NCBI GenBank assembly: GCA_017614185.1
Contig: JAGACI010000114.1
Span: 1 to 5,679, forward strand
DNA length: 5,679 bases
Direction: 5' to 3'
DNA from: Lachnospiraceae bacterium
GTDB taxonomy: Bacteria; Bacillota_A; Clostridia; Lachnospirales; Lachnospiraceae
Both the position numbers and the translations under genes were made by a program. Of the stretch, positions 1 through 5,679 are shown piece after piece; positions within the stretch are counted from its first letter, which is position 1; the number at the start of each line of letters is the position of its first letter. The notes under the pieces are model-generated. The model worked only from the letters and a program-made list of their open reading frames with translations, had not been told where the DNA came from and did not search any database.

Positions 1-1169
1 TGAGCAGCCCACATCTGATGCTGTCCGACATCTGTCGTGATAATAGCCTCGCCATTTGTAAGCTCATCAATCTTTTCCATGATATAAGGGCATGAAAGAA
101 CGCTCTTATCATAGGTCAAAGGGAATTTCTTTTTAAGTTCTTTAACATGCTTCATCCACTCAGAGTGATTAAGTTTCTCAAGTCTCTTGTTTAGATCCTG
201 AAGAACAAGTTTCAAATCTCCGACGATATATGCATCCGTCTTAATATTTTTATCAACCTCGGCTGCATCGATATCAATCTGTACAACCTTTGCATTTGCA
301 GCAAATTTCTTGGCATTTCCGATTACACGGTCTGAAAATCTTGCGCCGAGAGCTACAAGAAGGTCGCATTCACTTACACCAAAGTTACTTGCCTTGGTTC
401 CATGCATACCAATCATTCCGGTGTAGCGCTCATCTCTTCCGTCAAATACGCCTTTACCCATAAGCGTATCGCACACAGGAGCATCAATAAGTTCAGCAAA
501 CTTTCTTACTTCTTCATACGCGCCTGAAGCAACAGCACCGCCACCGACATAGATAAAGGGCTTTTCTGCCTTCTTTATTCTTCTTAAGATTCTGTCGGTT
601 TCAGTTTCATCCGGCTTATATGAAGGCACATACTCTTTTGCTTTCTTTTTGGTAAATTCACATTTTGCTGCGGTTACATCTTTTGTGATATCAACAAGCA
701 CAGGACCGGGACGACCGCTCTTTGCTATATCAAATGCCTTTCTGATAGTATCAGCAAGGTTCTTAACGTCCTTAACGATATAGTTATGTTTCGTTATAGG
801 CATCGTCACACCTGCAATATCAATCTCTTGGAAGGTATCCTTTCCAAGCATGGGAAGGACAACATTTGCTGTAATTGCAACCATGGGAACGGAATCCATA
901 AATGCTGTTGCAATACCGGTAACAAGGTTAGTTGCACCGGGGCCTGAAGTAGCAAAGCATACACCTACTTTGCCGGTTGCTCTCGCATATCCGTCTGCCG
1001 CATGTGCTGCACCTTGCTCATGAGATGTCAGAATATGATTAATCTCATCGGTATGGTCATATAAAGCATCATAGATATTTAAAATTGTTCCTCCGGGGTA
1101 TCCAAATACTGTGTCTACACCCTGTTCCAAAAGACATTGAATAACTATTTCAGATCCGGTAAGCTGCAT
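1..1169 (-). CDS. ilvB: Acetolactate (acetohydroxyacid) synthase large subunit, 3' end cut by the window edge
   Basis: This ThDP- and FAD-dependent enzyme condenses two pyruvates to 2-acetolactate (valine/leucine branch) or pyruvate with 2-ketobutyrate (isoleucine branch). The frame is open from the ATG at 1169 to base 1, giving about 389 residues of a usual 550-590. The N-terminal ThDP domain (about 1-165) shows VFGYPGG (21-27), the catalytic glutamate E51 in SHEQGAAHAADGYAR, and TSGPGATNLVTG (74-85). The middle domain (about 190-325) shows YVGGGA and LGARFSDRV (274-282). The C-terminal ThDP domain only begins (TTDVGQHQMWAA), so the metal/diphosphate-binding GDG motif lies outside. The start is fixed by an AAGGAG site at 1177-1182, 7 bases upstream, and by family-like N-terminal sequence. 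The gene follows ilvD by 14 bases, so co-transcription is likely. The full FQEIDIAGVTMPITKHNY block favours a true anabolic AHAS over other ThDP enzymes. Residues 28, 102, 104 and 112 are unusual; see findings. Confidence 0.96.
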   Translation of the reverse strand, partial: MQLTGSEIVIQCLLEQGVDTVFGYPGGTILNIYDALYDHTDEINHILTSHEQGAAHAADGYARATGKVGVCFATSGPGATNLVTGIATAFMDSVPMVAITANVVLPMLGKDTFQEIDIAGVTMPITKHNYIVKDVKNLADTIRKAFDIAKSGRPGPVLVDITKDVTAAKCEFTKKKAKEYVPSYKPDETETDRILRRIKKAEKPFIYVGGGAVASGAYEEVRKFAELIDAPVCDTLMGKGVFDGRDERYTGMIGMHGTKASNFGVSECDLLVALGARFSDRVIGNAKKFAANAKVVQIDIDAAEVDKNIKTDAYIVGDLKLVLQDLNKRLEKLNHSEWMKHVKELKKKFPLTYDKSVLSCPYIMEKIDELTNGEAIITTDVGQHQMWAA

Positions 1170-1176
1170 CGTAAAT

Positions 1177-1182
1177 CTCCTT
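1177..1182 (-). promoter_or_regulatory. Ribosome binding site of ilvB
   Basis: AAGGAG lies 7 bases before the ATG at 1169, immediately after the ilvD stop codon (1184-1186). The 14-base gap leaves no room for a separate terminator or promoter, so ilvB is probably read from the ilvD message. Confidence 0.88.
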
Positions 1183-1183
1183 T

Positions 1184-2851
1184 TTACTGTCTGTATTCCA
1201 AAACTGCACCGCGGTTTCCGCTGGTTACAAGTTTTTCATATCTTGCAAGATATCCTGTGGTTACCGAAGGAGTCTTGGGTTTCCACTCAGCTTTTCTCTT
1301 GGCAAGTTCTTCATCGCTGACCTTAAGTTCAAGCACTTTGTTAGTTATATCAACTAAGATTGTATCACCTTCTTTAACCAAAGCGATAGGTCCGCCAACG
1401 GCTGCCTCGGGTGATACGTGACCGATGGAAGCACCCCTTGAAGCTCCTGAGAATCTTCCGTCAGTAATAAGAGCAACAGATGAGCCAAGTCCCATACCGG
1501 CAATTGCTGATGTAGGGTTAAGCATCTCTCTCATTCCGGGACCGCCTTTAGGTCCTTCGTATCGGATGACAACCACATCACCTGCAACAATTTTGCCGCC
1601 TTTAATAGCAGCTATTGCATCTTCCTCGCAGTCAAATACTCTTGCAGGGCCTTCATGAATCATCATTTCAGGAACTACTGCAGACTGCTTTACTACGCTT
1701 CCGTCAGGAGCGAGATTTCCTTTAAGAACAGCAAGTCCGCCGCTCTTTGAATAAGGATTCGATGTGGGTCTTATGACATTTTCATCTTTATTAATACAGT
1801 TTTTGATGTTTTCGCCAACAGTCTTACCGGTAACTGTCATACAGTCTCTGTTGATAAGACCGATGTCATCAAGTTCTTTCATTACAGCCCATACGCCGCC
1901 TGCCTCATTAAGGTCTTCCATGTAGGTATGACCTGCGGGTGCAAGATGGCAAAGGTTAGGAGTTTTGGCACTGATTTCATTAGCATAAGCGATATCGAAA
2001 TCAAAACCTATTTCATGAGCAATAGCAGGAAGGTGAAGCATTGAGTTGGTGGAACATCCAAGTGCCATATCAACTGTCAAAGCATTGATAATTGCTTCCT
2101 TTGTCATGATATCTCTGGGTTTGATATCCCTCTTAAGCATCTCCATAACAGCCATTCCGGCATGTTTTGCAAGCTTGATTCTCTCAGAATATACAGCAGG
2201 AATGGTACCGTTACCCTTAAGTCCCATTCCAAGTGCCTCGGTAAGGCAGTTCATGGAGTTTGCGGTATACATACCGGAGCATGAACCACATGTCGGACAT
2301 ACCTTTTCCTCAAACTCTCTTACATCCTCTTCTGTCATTTTGCCTGCAGCATGAGCACCGACAGCCTCAAACATTGAAGAGAGGCTTCTCTTCTCACCCT
2401 TAACATGACCGGCAAGCATAGGACCTCCGGATACAAATACGGTCGGCACATTGATTCTTGCCGCAGCCATAAGAAGTCCGGGGACATTTTTGTCACAGTT
2501 GGGAACCATAACCAAAGCGTCAAACTGATGAGCAAGTGACATACATTCAGTAGAATCGGCAATAAGATCTCTTGTAACAAGCGAGTACTTCATACCGATA
2601 TGGCCCATCGCAATACCGTCACAGACAGCTATTGCAGGAAAAACCACGGGAACGCCGCCTGCCTCGGCAACTCCGAGTTTAACGGCATTAACAATCTTAT
2701 CAAGATTCATATGTCCGGGAACGATTTCATTATAGGAGCTGACAATACCAACCATTGGCTTGCCCATCTCCTCCTCAGTAAATCCCAGAGCGTTAAACAG
2801 ACTTCTGTGAGGTGCCTGTTGCATACCTGCTTTTACATTATCACTTTTCAT
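1184..2851 (-). CDS. ilvD: Dihydroxy-acid dehydratase, complete (555 aa)
   Basis: IlvD dehydrates 2,3-dihydroxyisovalerate to 2-ketoisovalerate and 2,3-dihydroxy-3-methylvalerate to 2-keto-3-methylvalerate, the common late step of valine, isoleucine and leucine synthesis. The length is normal for the family (about 550-615). By comparison with E. coli IlvD, the visible active-site residues are metal ligand D78 (in CDGIAMGH), cluster ligand C119 with D120 and the probably carbamylated K121 (in PNCDKNVPG), cluster ligand C191 in [18 protein letters not shown] (185-202), E442 in GPGMREM, and the active-site serine S468 in [10 protein letters not shown]. The segment at 45-47 reads PGH, as in the oxygen-sensitive E. 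coli enzyme, rather than carrying the extra cysteine of [2Fe-2S] homologues. The related sugar-acid dehydratases (Edd and others) fit less well, given the leuB/ilvB neighbours. The start has a GGAGG site at 2859-2863, 7 bases upstream. The gene begins 18 bases after the leuB stop. Confidence 0.98.
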   Translation of the reverse strand: MKSDNVKAGMQQAPHRSLFNALGFTEEEMGKPMVGIVSSYNEIVPGHMNLDKIVNAVKLGVAEAGGVPVVFPAIAVCDGIAMGHIGMKYSLVTRDLIADSTECMSLAHQFDALVMVPNCDKNVPGLLMAAARINVPTVFVSGGPMLAGHVKGEKRSLSSMFEAVGAHAAGKMTEEDVREFEEKVCPTCGSCSGMYTANSMNCLTEALGMGLKGNGTIPAVYSERIKLAKHAGMAVMEMLKRDIKPRDIMTKEAIINALTVDMALGCSTNSMLHLPAIAHEIGFDFDIAYANEISAKTPNLCHLAPAGHTYMEDLNEAGGVWAVMKELDDIGLINRDCMTVTGKTVGENIKNCINKDENVIRPTSNPYSKSGGLAVLKGNLAPDGSVVKQSAVVPEMMIHEGPARVFDCEEDAIAAIKGGKIVAGDVVVIRYEGPKGGPGMREMLNPTSAIAGMGLGSSVALITDGRFSGASRGASIGHVSPEAAVGGPIALVKEGDTILVDITNKVLELKVSDEELAKRKAEWKPKTPSVTTGYLARYEKLVTSGNRGAVLEYRQ

Positions 2852-2858
2852 TGTTAAT

Positions 2859-2863
2859 CCTCC
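2859..2863 (-). promoter_or_regulatory. Ribosome binding site of ilvD
   Basis: A perfect GGAGG lies in the 18-base gap between leuB and ilvD, 7 bases before the ATG at 2851. Its strength, compared with the poorly placed site of leuB, suggests that IlvD is translated independently and efficiently from the shared message. Confidence 0.88.
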
Positions 2864-2869
2864 GATTTG

Positions 2870-3955
2870 TCAGCCTATTCTTGATGCGATTAAATCGCCC
2901 ATCTCGCTGCATGTCACCTTTTTGCAGCCATCTGTGTATATATCTGAAGTTCTGTAGCCTTCCTTAAGCACCTGTTTGACCGCCGCTTCAATTGCATCGG
3001 CTTCTTTGTCCATATCAAATGAGTATCTAAGCATCATAGCTGCGCTTAAAACAGTCGCTATGGGATTAGCAATATTCTTGCCTGCAATATCGGGTGCCGA
3101 GCCATGGCTTGGCTCATATAAGCCAAATTTGGTCTCATTTAAGCTTGCAGAAGAAAGCATTCCGATGCTGCCTGTAACCATGCTTGCTTCATCAGATAAA
3201 ATATCGCCAAACATGTTCTCTGTAAGAACGACATCGAACTGTGCAGGATCTTTTACAAGCTGCATAGCACAGTTATCAACAAGCATATGCTCAAGTGTGA
3301 CATCCGGATAGTCCTTTGCAACTTCATTTACAACGCTTCTCCAAAGTCTTGATGAATCAAGAACATTTGCCTTGTCAACGCTTGTAACCTTGTTCTTTCT
3401 CTTTCTGGCAATATCAAAAGCCTTGATTGCTATTCTTCTAATCTCGGCCTCATTATAAGTCAGTGTATCAACAGCTGTTCTTAGACCGTTTTCCTCGTAA
3501 GTCTTTCTCTCTCCGAAGTATAATCCTCCGGTAAGCTCACGCATGATAAGCATGTCAAATCCCTTCTTGGCAACTGCTTCCTTCAAGGGGCATGCATCTG
3601 CAAGCTCATCATAAAGATATGCGGGTCTTAGATTTGCAAAAAGATTAAGTTCCTTTCTAATCTTAAGAAGACCTGCTTCGGGTCTTAACTTTGGTTCAAG
3701 TTTATACCAGGGTGATGTATTGGTGTCTCCACCTATGGAACCCATAAGTACGGCATCTGCACTCTTTGCGGTCTTGACTGCTTCATCAGTCAAAGGAACA
3801 CCGTGAACATCAATGCTTGCTCCTCCCATAAGAATGTCTTCGAAACTAAATTCAGCTCCGTATATCTCGCTGATTTTCAAAAGAACTTTCTTGGCCTCAG
3901 CGACGATTTCAGGACCGATTCCATCTCCGGGAATACATGTAATCTTTTTGACCAT
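2870..3955 (-). CDS. leuB: 3-isopropylmalate dehydrogenase, complete (361 aa)
   Basis: LeuB oxidises and decarboxylates (2R,3S)-3-isopropylmalate to 2-ketoisocaproate with NAD, the leucine-specific dehydrogenase step in the cytosol. The length is typical. Visible family motifs are [11 protein letters not shown] (8-18); [17 protein letters not shown] (95-111) with the isopropyl-recognising LL and substrate arginines R100 and R110; [12 protein letters not shown] with R139 and catalytic Y146; catalytic K195 in SVDKANVL; Mg ligands D227, D251 and D255; and the NAD-binding GSAPDIAG loop (285-292). The GLL pocket and D289 favour isopropylmalate and NAD over isocitrate or NADP. The start at 3955 gives the expected [13 protein letters not shown]-terminus. 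The frame extends upstream to a GTG at 4033, but that codon sits inside the yajC terminator stem. The only Shine-Dalgarno-like GGAG (3970-3973) is 14 bases from the ATG, unlike the 7-base spacing of the neighbouring genes. A GTG at 3970 is a less likely alternative start. Confidence 0.97.
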   Translation of the reverse strand: MVKKITCIPGDGIGPEIVAEAKKVLLKISEIYGAEFSFEDILMGGASIDVHGVPLTDEAVKTAKSADAVLMGSIGGDTNTSPWYKLEPKLRPEAGLLKIRKELNLFANLRPAYLYDELADACPLKEAVAKKGFDMLIMRELTGGLYFGERKTYEENGLRTAVDTLTYNEAEIRRIAIKAFDIARKRKNKVTSVDKANVLDSSRLWRSVVNEVAKDYPDVTLEHMLVDNCAMQLVKDPAQFDVVLTENMFGDILSDEASMVTGSIGMLSSASLNETKFGLYEPSHGSAPDIAGKNIANPIATVLSAAMMLRYSFDMDKEADAIEAAVKQVLKEGYRTSDIYTDGCKKVTCSEMGDLIASRIG

Positions 3956-4007
3956 CTTTGTTAAATACACTCCGTTACTCAAATTTTCAAAAATGCTTAT
4001 ATTACAC
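3956..4007 (-). promoter_or_regulatory. Short leader of leuB; possible weak promoter
   Basis: If the terminator at 4008-4041 is effective, the promoter for leuB-ilvD-ilvB must lie here or partly within the hairpin. The best -10 candidate on the minus strand is TATAAG (3996-4001), with TAATAT overlapping it at 3999-4004. No good -35 is found at 16-18 bases: with a 17-base spacer the hexamer is TCGGAT, inside the hairpin. The remaining sequence is AT-rich and contains a GGAG at 3970-3973, 14 bases before the leuB ATG. No T-box, leader peptide or recognisable riboswitch fits in this space. Confidence 0.3.
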
Positions 4008-4041
4008 AAAAATCCTGTATCCGAAACGGACACAGGATTTT
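4008..4041 (-). terminator. Intrinsic terminator after yajC
   Basis: A near-perfect hairpin spans 4009-4041. The outer arms pair over 10 bases (AAAATCCTGT with ACAGGATTTT), then a single A/C mismatch, then 4 more pairs (TCCG with CGGA) around a 3-base loop. On the minus strand the 3' arm ends in a run of five T (4012-4008), as expected for Rho-independent termination. It begins 12 bases after the yajC stop codon and ends about 52 bases before the leuB start. On the plus strand the arm is followed by only four T, so it would be weaker in that direction. Confidence 0.88.
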
Positions 4042-4053
4042 GCTTACATTAAA

Positions 4054-4377
4054 TTATTCGGCGTTTGCTTTCTCAACCTGACTGATAGCAGTCTTGGTCA
4101 TAGGAATACGACAGTTCTTACTGTTACCAAACTCAACTATAACCGTATCATCATCAATAGCTATAACAACACCGTAAAAGCCTGAAGTTGTGAGAACGCT
4201 GTCTCCGATTTCAAGACTTCCAAGCATCTCCTGTTTCTGTTTCTGTTCCTTCTTCTGAGGACGAATCATTGCAAAGTAGAAAAATGCGACGATAATGACT
4301 AACCAGCCCACCAAAAACAAGGTGCTTGTCAGGGAACTACCCTGAGCAGCTGCATCTGCTGTTAATAGAATGCCCAT
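4054..4377 (-). CDS. yajC: Preprotein translocase subunit YajC, complete (107 aa)
   Basis: YajC is a small single-pass membrane protein that associates with the SecDF accessory complex of the Sec translocase; its exact role is modest and it is usually dispensable. The protein has a short N-terminal stretch, one hydrophobic transmembrane helix at about 18-38 (LFLVGWLVIIVAFFYFAMI), and then the family hallmark RPQKKEQKQKQE (39-50) starting the cytoplasmic part. A small beta domain follows with the signature GDSVLTTSGFYGVV (58-71). The length matches the family (about 85-120). The start at 4377 is chosen because a perfect AGGAGG lies 7 bases upstream. An in-frame ATG at 4407 would add 10 residues, but it coincides with the predicted transcription start and has no ribosome binding site. 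The gene appears to be a single transcription unit with its own promoter and terminator; secD/secF are not next to it here. Confidence 0.95.
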   Translation of the reverse strand: MGILLTADAAAQGSSLTSTLFLVGWLVIIVAFFYFAMIRPQKKEQKQKQEMLGSLEIGDSVLTTSGFYGVVIAIDDDTVIVEFGNSKNCRIPMTKTAISQVEKANAE

Positions 4378-4384
4378 TAAATTG

Positions 4385-4390
4385 CCTCCT
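4385..4390 (-). promoter_or_regulatory. Ribosome binding site that decides the yajC start
   Basis: A perfect AGGAGG lies 7 bases upstream of the ATG at 4377. It sits downstream of the alternative in-frame ATG at 4407 and therefore cannot serve that codon, which rules in the shorter 107-residue protein. Confidence 0.9.
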
Positions 4391-4412
4391 GAAATAGTAA
4401 AATACAAGTTTT

Positions 4413-4441
4413 ATGATACACAAAATAATCTTTTGGGGCAA
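4413..4441 (-). promoter_or_regulatory. Probable sigma-70/sigma-A promoter of yajC
   Basis: On the minus strand TTGCCC (4436-4441, 4 of 6 matches to TTGACA) is followed by a spacer of exactly 17 bases and TATCAT (4413-4418, 5 of 6 matches to TATAAT). Transcription would start near 4406, giving a 5' leader of roughly 29 bases that contains the yajC ribosome binding site. The position supports starting YajC at 4377 rather than 4407. The call rests on consensus and spacing only. Confidence 0.65.
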
Positions 4442-4465
4442 CCCTTTTTACAACCTAATCTGTAG

Positions 4466-4487
4466 TTTAACACATTATTACGTTAAA
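4466..4487. repeat. 22-base imperfect palindrome between pepF and yajC
   Basis: The plus strand reads TTTAACACA, TTAT, TACGTTAAA. The arms pair over 9 positions with two G-T wobbles if transcribed as RNA, or over 6 outer perfect positions plus one inner pair as DNA. It lies 13 bases past the pepF stop. No T-run follows on the minus strand, and the stem is almost all A/T, so it is a poor terminator. It could equally be an operator about 25 bases upstream of the yajC -35, or chance in AT-rich DNA. Confidence 0.3.
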
Positions 4488-4499
4488 GTCACGAATTTT

Positions 4500-5679
4500 T
4501 TACTTAAAATCTACGAGTCTGCAGTATTCTTCTACATCCTTTAAAACGATATCAAGCGAAGCCTTCCAGAAATCAGGTTTTGTAAGGTCAACTCCCATTG
4601 CCTTTCCGCAATCCTCAATCGAGCAGGATACGGTGTCGTGAAGCATTTGTTTATACTTGGCTACAAAGCCGTCTTTATCTTTAAGGAACATAGCATAAAG
4701 TCCCTGTGAGAAAAGAAGTCCAAATGCATAAGGGAAATTATAAAAGCTAAGATAAGCTGAATAATAATGGCTCTTGTTAGCCCACATAAATTTATGCTTA
4801 TACTCGGGATCTATTGAATCTCCGTATGTCTCGTCCTGAGCCTTAATCATAATTTCATTTAAGTCATCGGGCATAAGGAACTTGTCTGCGCACTGTTCAA
4901 ATACTGTGCTCTCAAAAATATATCTTGATGTAATATCAATAATACACTGTAAAGATTCGGTAAGTGACTGATCAAGTATGCTTATCTTCTCTTCGTTTGT
5001 AGCAGATTGCATTGCATAGTGGCCAAGGAATGTCTCATTAAATGTTGAAGCAGTCTCGGCAATAGGCATTGTGTAATCGTGATTTAAAGGTCTCTGATTA
5101 ACAATCTGTCTGTCATGGAATGCATGTCCAAGCTCATGAGCAAGTGTATCTACAGAACCAAACGTTCCGTCAAAGTTTGTCAGTACTCGGCTCTCGCCAA
5201 ATCCCATAAGTTCAAAATCAAATGCTCCGCCAAGCTTACCCTGTCTCGGATAAAAATCAATCCAGCTGTTGTCAAAAGCTTCCTTCATGAAGTCTGACAT
5301 ATCGGGTGTAAATGTCTTAAAGCACTCAAGCAGATAATCACGGCAGTCCTCTGCAGTAAACTTCTTATCAAAGCTTCCTGTGGGAGCAAAAAGATCATAC
5401 CAGGGAAGTCCGTTTTTGTGTCCAAGATACTTTGCTTTTGCCTTGTAAAAGCGTCTCAATGCAGGGATATACTCTTTCATTGAGTTCATCATAGCATCAA
5501 GTGTTTCGCGCTTCATTCTGGACTTGTAAAGGGCCTCGGAAAGGGGTGATTCATATCCTCTCTTTGCGCCAAGAGAAATCACCTGGTTCTTGATGTTATT
5601 AAGGGCAAATGCTACAGAGTCTTTAAACTTCTCATAGCTTGCCATCTCAGCTTCATAAGCTTTCTTTCTTACATCCGCA
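4500..5679 (-). CDS. pepF: M3-family oligoendopeptidase F, 5' end cut by the window edge
   Basis: This is a cytoplasmic zinc metallopeptidase that cleaves short peptides, belonging to the M3 family PepF branch. About 392 codons are visible of a usual 560-600. The frame stays open through the right edge: the residues before the ATG at 5645 read ADVRKKAYEAE, typical interior PepF sequence, so that ATG is internal and the true start lies outside. Counting from that Met, the zinc-binding HEXXH motif is HELGH at 170-174 with catalytic E171. The third zinc ligand is probably E197 in PIAETASTFNE, aligned with the VEAPSQMLE glutamate of thimet oligopeptidase. The tyrosine-rich HYYSAYLSFYNFPYAFG segment (293-309) is the substrate-binding region near the C-terminus, and TKPDFWKASLDIV is the usual PepF ending. 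The gene stops 81 bases before the -10 of the yajC promoter, so the two are probably separate units. The exact M3 subfamily and substrate range cannot be read from the sequence. Confidence 0.95.
   Translation of the reverse strand, partial: ADVRKKAYEAEMASYEKFKDSVAFALNNIKNQVISLGAKRGYESPLSEALYKSRMKRETLDAMMNSMKEYIPALRRFYKAKAKYLGHKNGLPWYDLFAPTGSFDKKFTAEDCRDYLLECFKTFTPDMSDFMKEAFDNSWIDFYPRQGKLGGAFDFELMGFGESRVLTNFDGTFGSVDTLAHELGHAFHDRQIVNQRPLNHDYTMPIAETASTFNETFLGHYAMQSATNEEKISILDQSLTESLQCIIDITSRYIFESTVFEQCADKFLMPDDLNEIMIKAQDETYGDSIDPEYKHKFMWANKSHYYSAYLSFYNFPYAFGLLFSQGLYAMFLKDKDGFVAKYKQMLHDTVSCSIEDCGKAMGVDLTKPDFWKASLDIVLKDVEEYCRLVDFK

Noticed and set aside
1137..2857. Several open frames of 77-102 codons on the plus strand, and one of 81 codons on the minus strand, within ilvD
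   Set aside because: They overlap a complete, highly conserved gene in other frames, have serine/proline-rich or low-complexity translations typical of antisense reading, and lack ribosome binding sites.
3956..4033. Upstream extension of LeuB by 26 residues from a GTG at 4033
   Set aside because: The GTG lies within the yajC terminator stem, has no ribosome binding site, and the extra residues do not resemble the LeuB N-terminus, which begins just before IPGDGIG.
3956..4033. A leucine/branched-chain leader peptide controlling attenuation
   Set aside because: The in-frame residues contain scattered Leu, Ile and Val but no run of such codons. There is no separate stop before leuB, and no alternative antiterminator pairing was evident.
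2976..4185. Plus-strand open frames across leuB and yajC
   Set aside because: They are antisense shadows of conserved genes with no ribosome binding site or recognisable product.
4378..4407. Longer YajC starting at the ATG at 4407
   Set aside because: It would place the start codon at the predicted transcription start with no ribosome binding site, while a perfect AGGAGG serves the ATG at 4377.
4431..4450. GGGG-CAA-CCC element flanked by T-runs as a terminator
   Set aside because: The stem is only three G-C pairs and the flanking runs are T on both sides, so they cannot pair. The segment is better explained as containing the yajC -35 hexamer.
5643..5645. The ATG at 5645 as the start of the peptidase gene
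   Set aside because: The frame stays open upstream to the window edge and encodes typical interior PepF sequence (RKKAYEAE), so the gene is cut by the window rather than short.

Overview
All five genes in this window lie on the minus strand, so transcription runs from high to low coordinates. The protein sequences and the gene set suggest an anaerobic, moderately low-GC Firmicute, most likely of the Clostridia/Lachnospiraceae type. This placement is an inference from sequence flavour: a PepF-type M3 peptidase, a clostridial-looking dihydroxy-acid dehydratase, and strong GGAGG ribosome binding sites. It was not confirmed by any search.

Layout in transcription order: (1) the 3' two-thirds of an M3-family oligoendopeptidase F gene, cut by the right edge; (2) a 122-base gap with a weak AT-rich palindrome and a good sigma-70-type promoter; (3) yajC, a small membrane protein associated with the Sec translocase, followed closely by a strong intrinsic terminator; (4) a tight branched-chain amino acid cluster, leuB - ilvD - ilvB, with gaps of only 18 and 14 bases, the last gene cut by the left edge.

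The three biosynthetic enzymes belong to one metabolic scheme. IlvB makes the acetohydroxy acids that start the valine/leucine and isoleucine branches. IlvD makes the 2-keto acids. LeuB carries out the oxidative decarboxylation specific to leucine. The other pathway genes (ilvC, ilvN, leuA, leuCD) are not in this window. PepF and YajC are housekeeping neighbours with no evident link to the pathway.

The window reads as an ordinary core-genome region. I found no RNA gene, mobile element, CRISPR array or sign of a new system. The points worth a second look are small: how leuB-ilvD-ilvB is transcribed, given a strong terminator only 53 bases before leuB; the unusually distant ribosome binding site of leuB; and non-canonical residues in IlvB at positions that matter for herbicide binding in plant enzymes.
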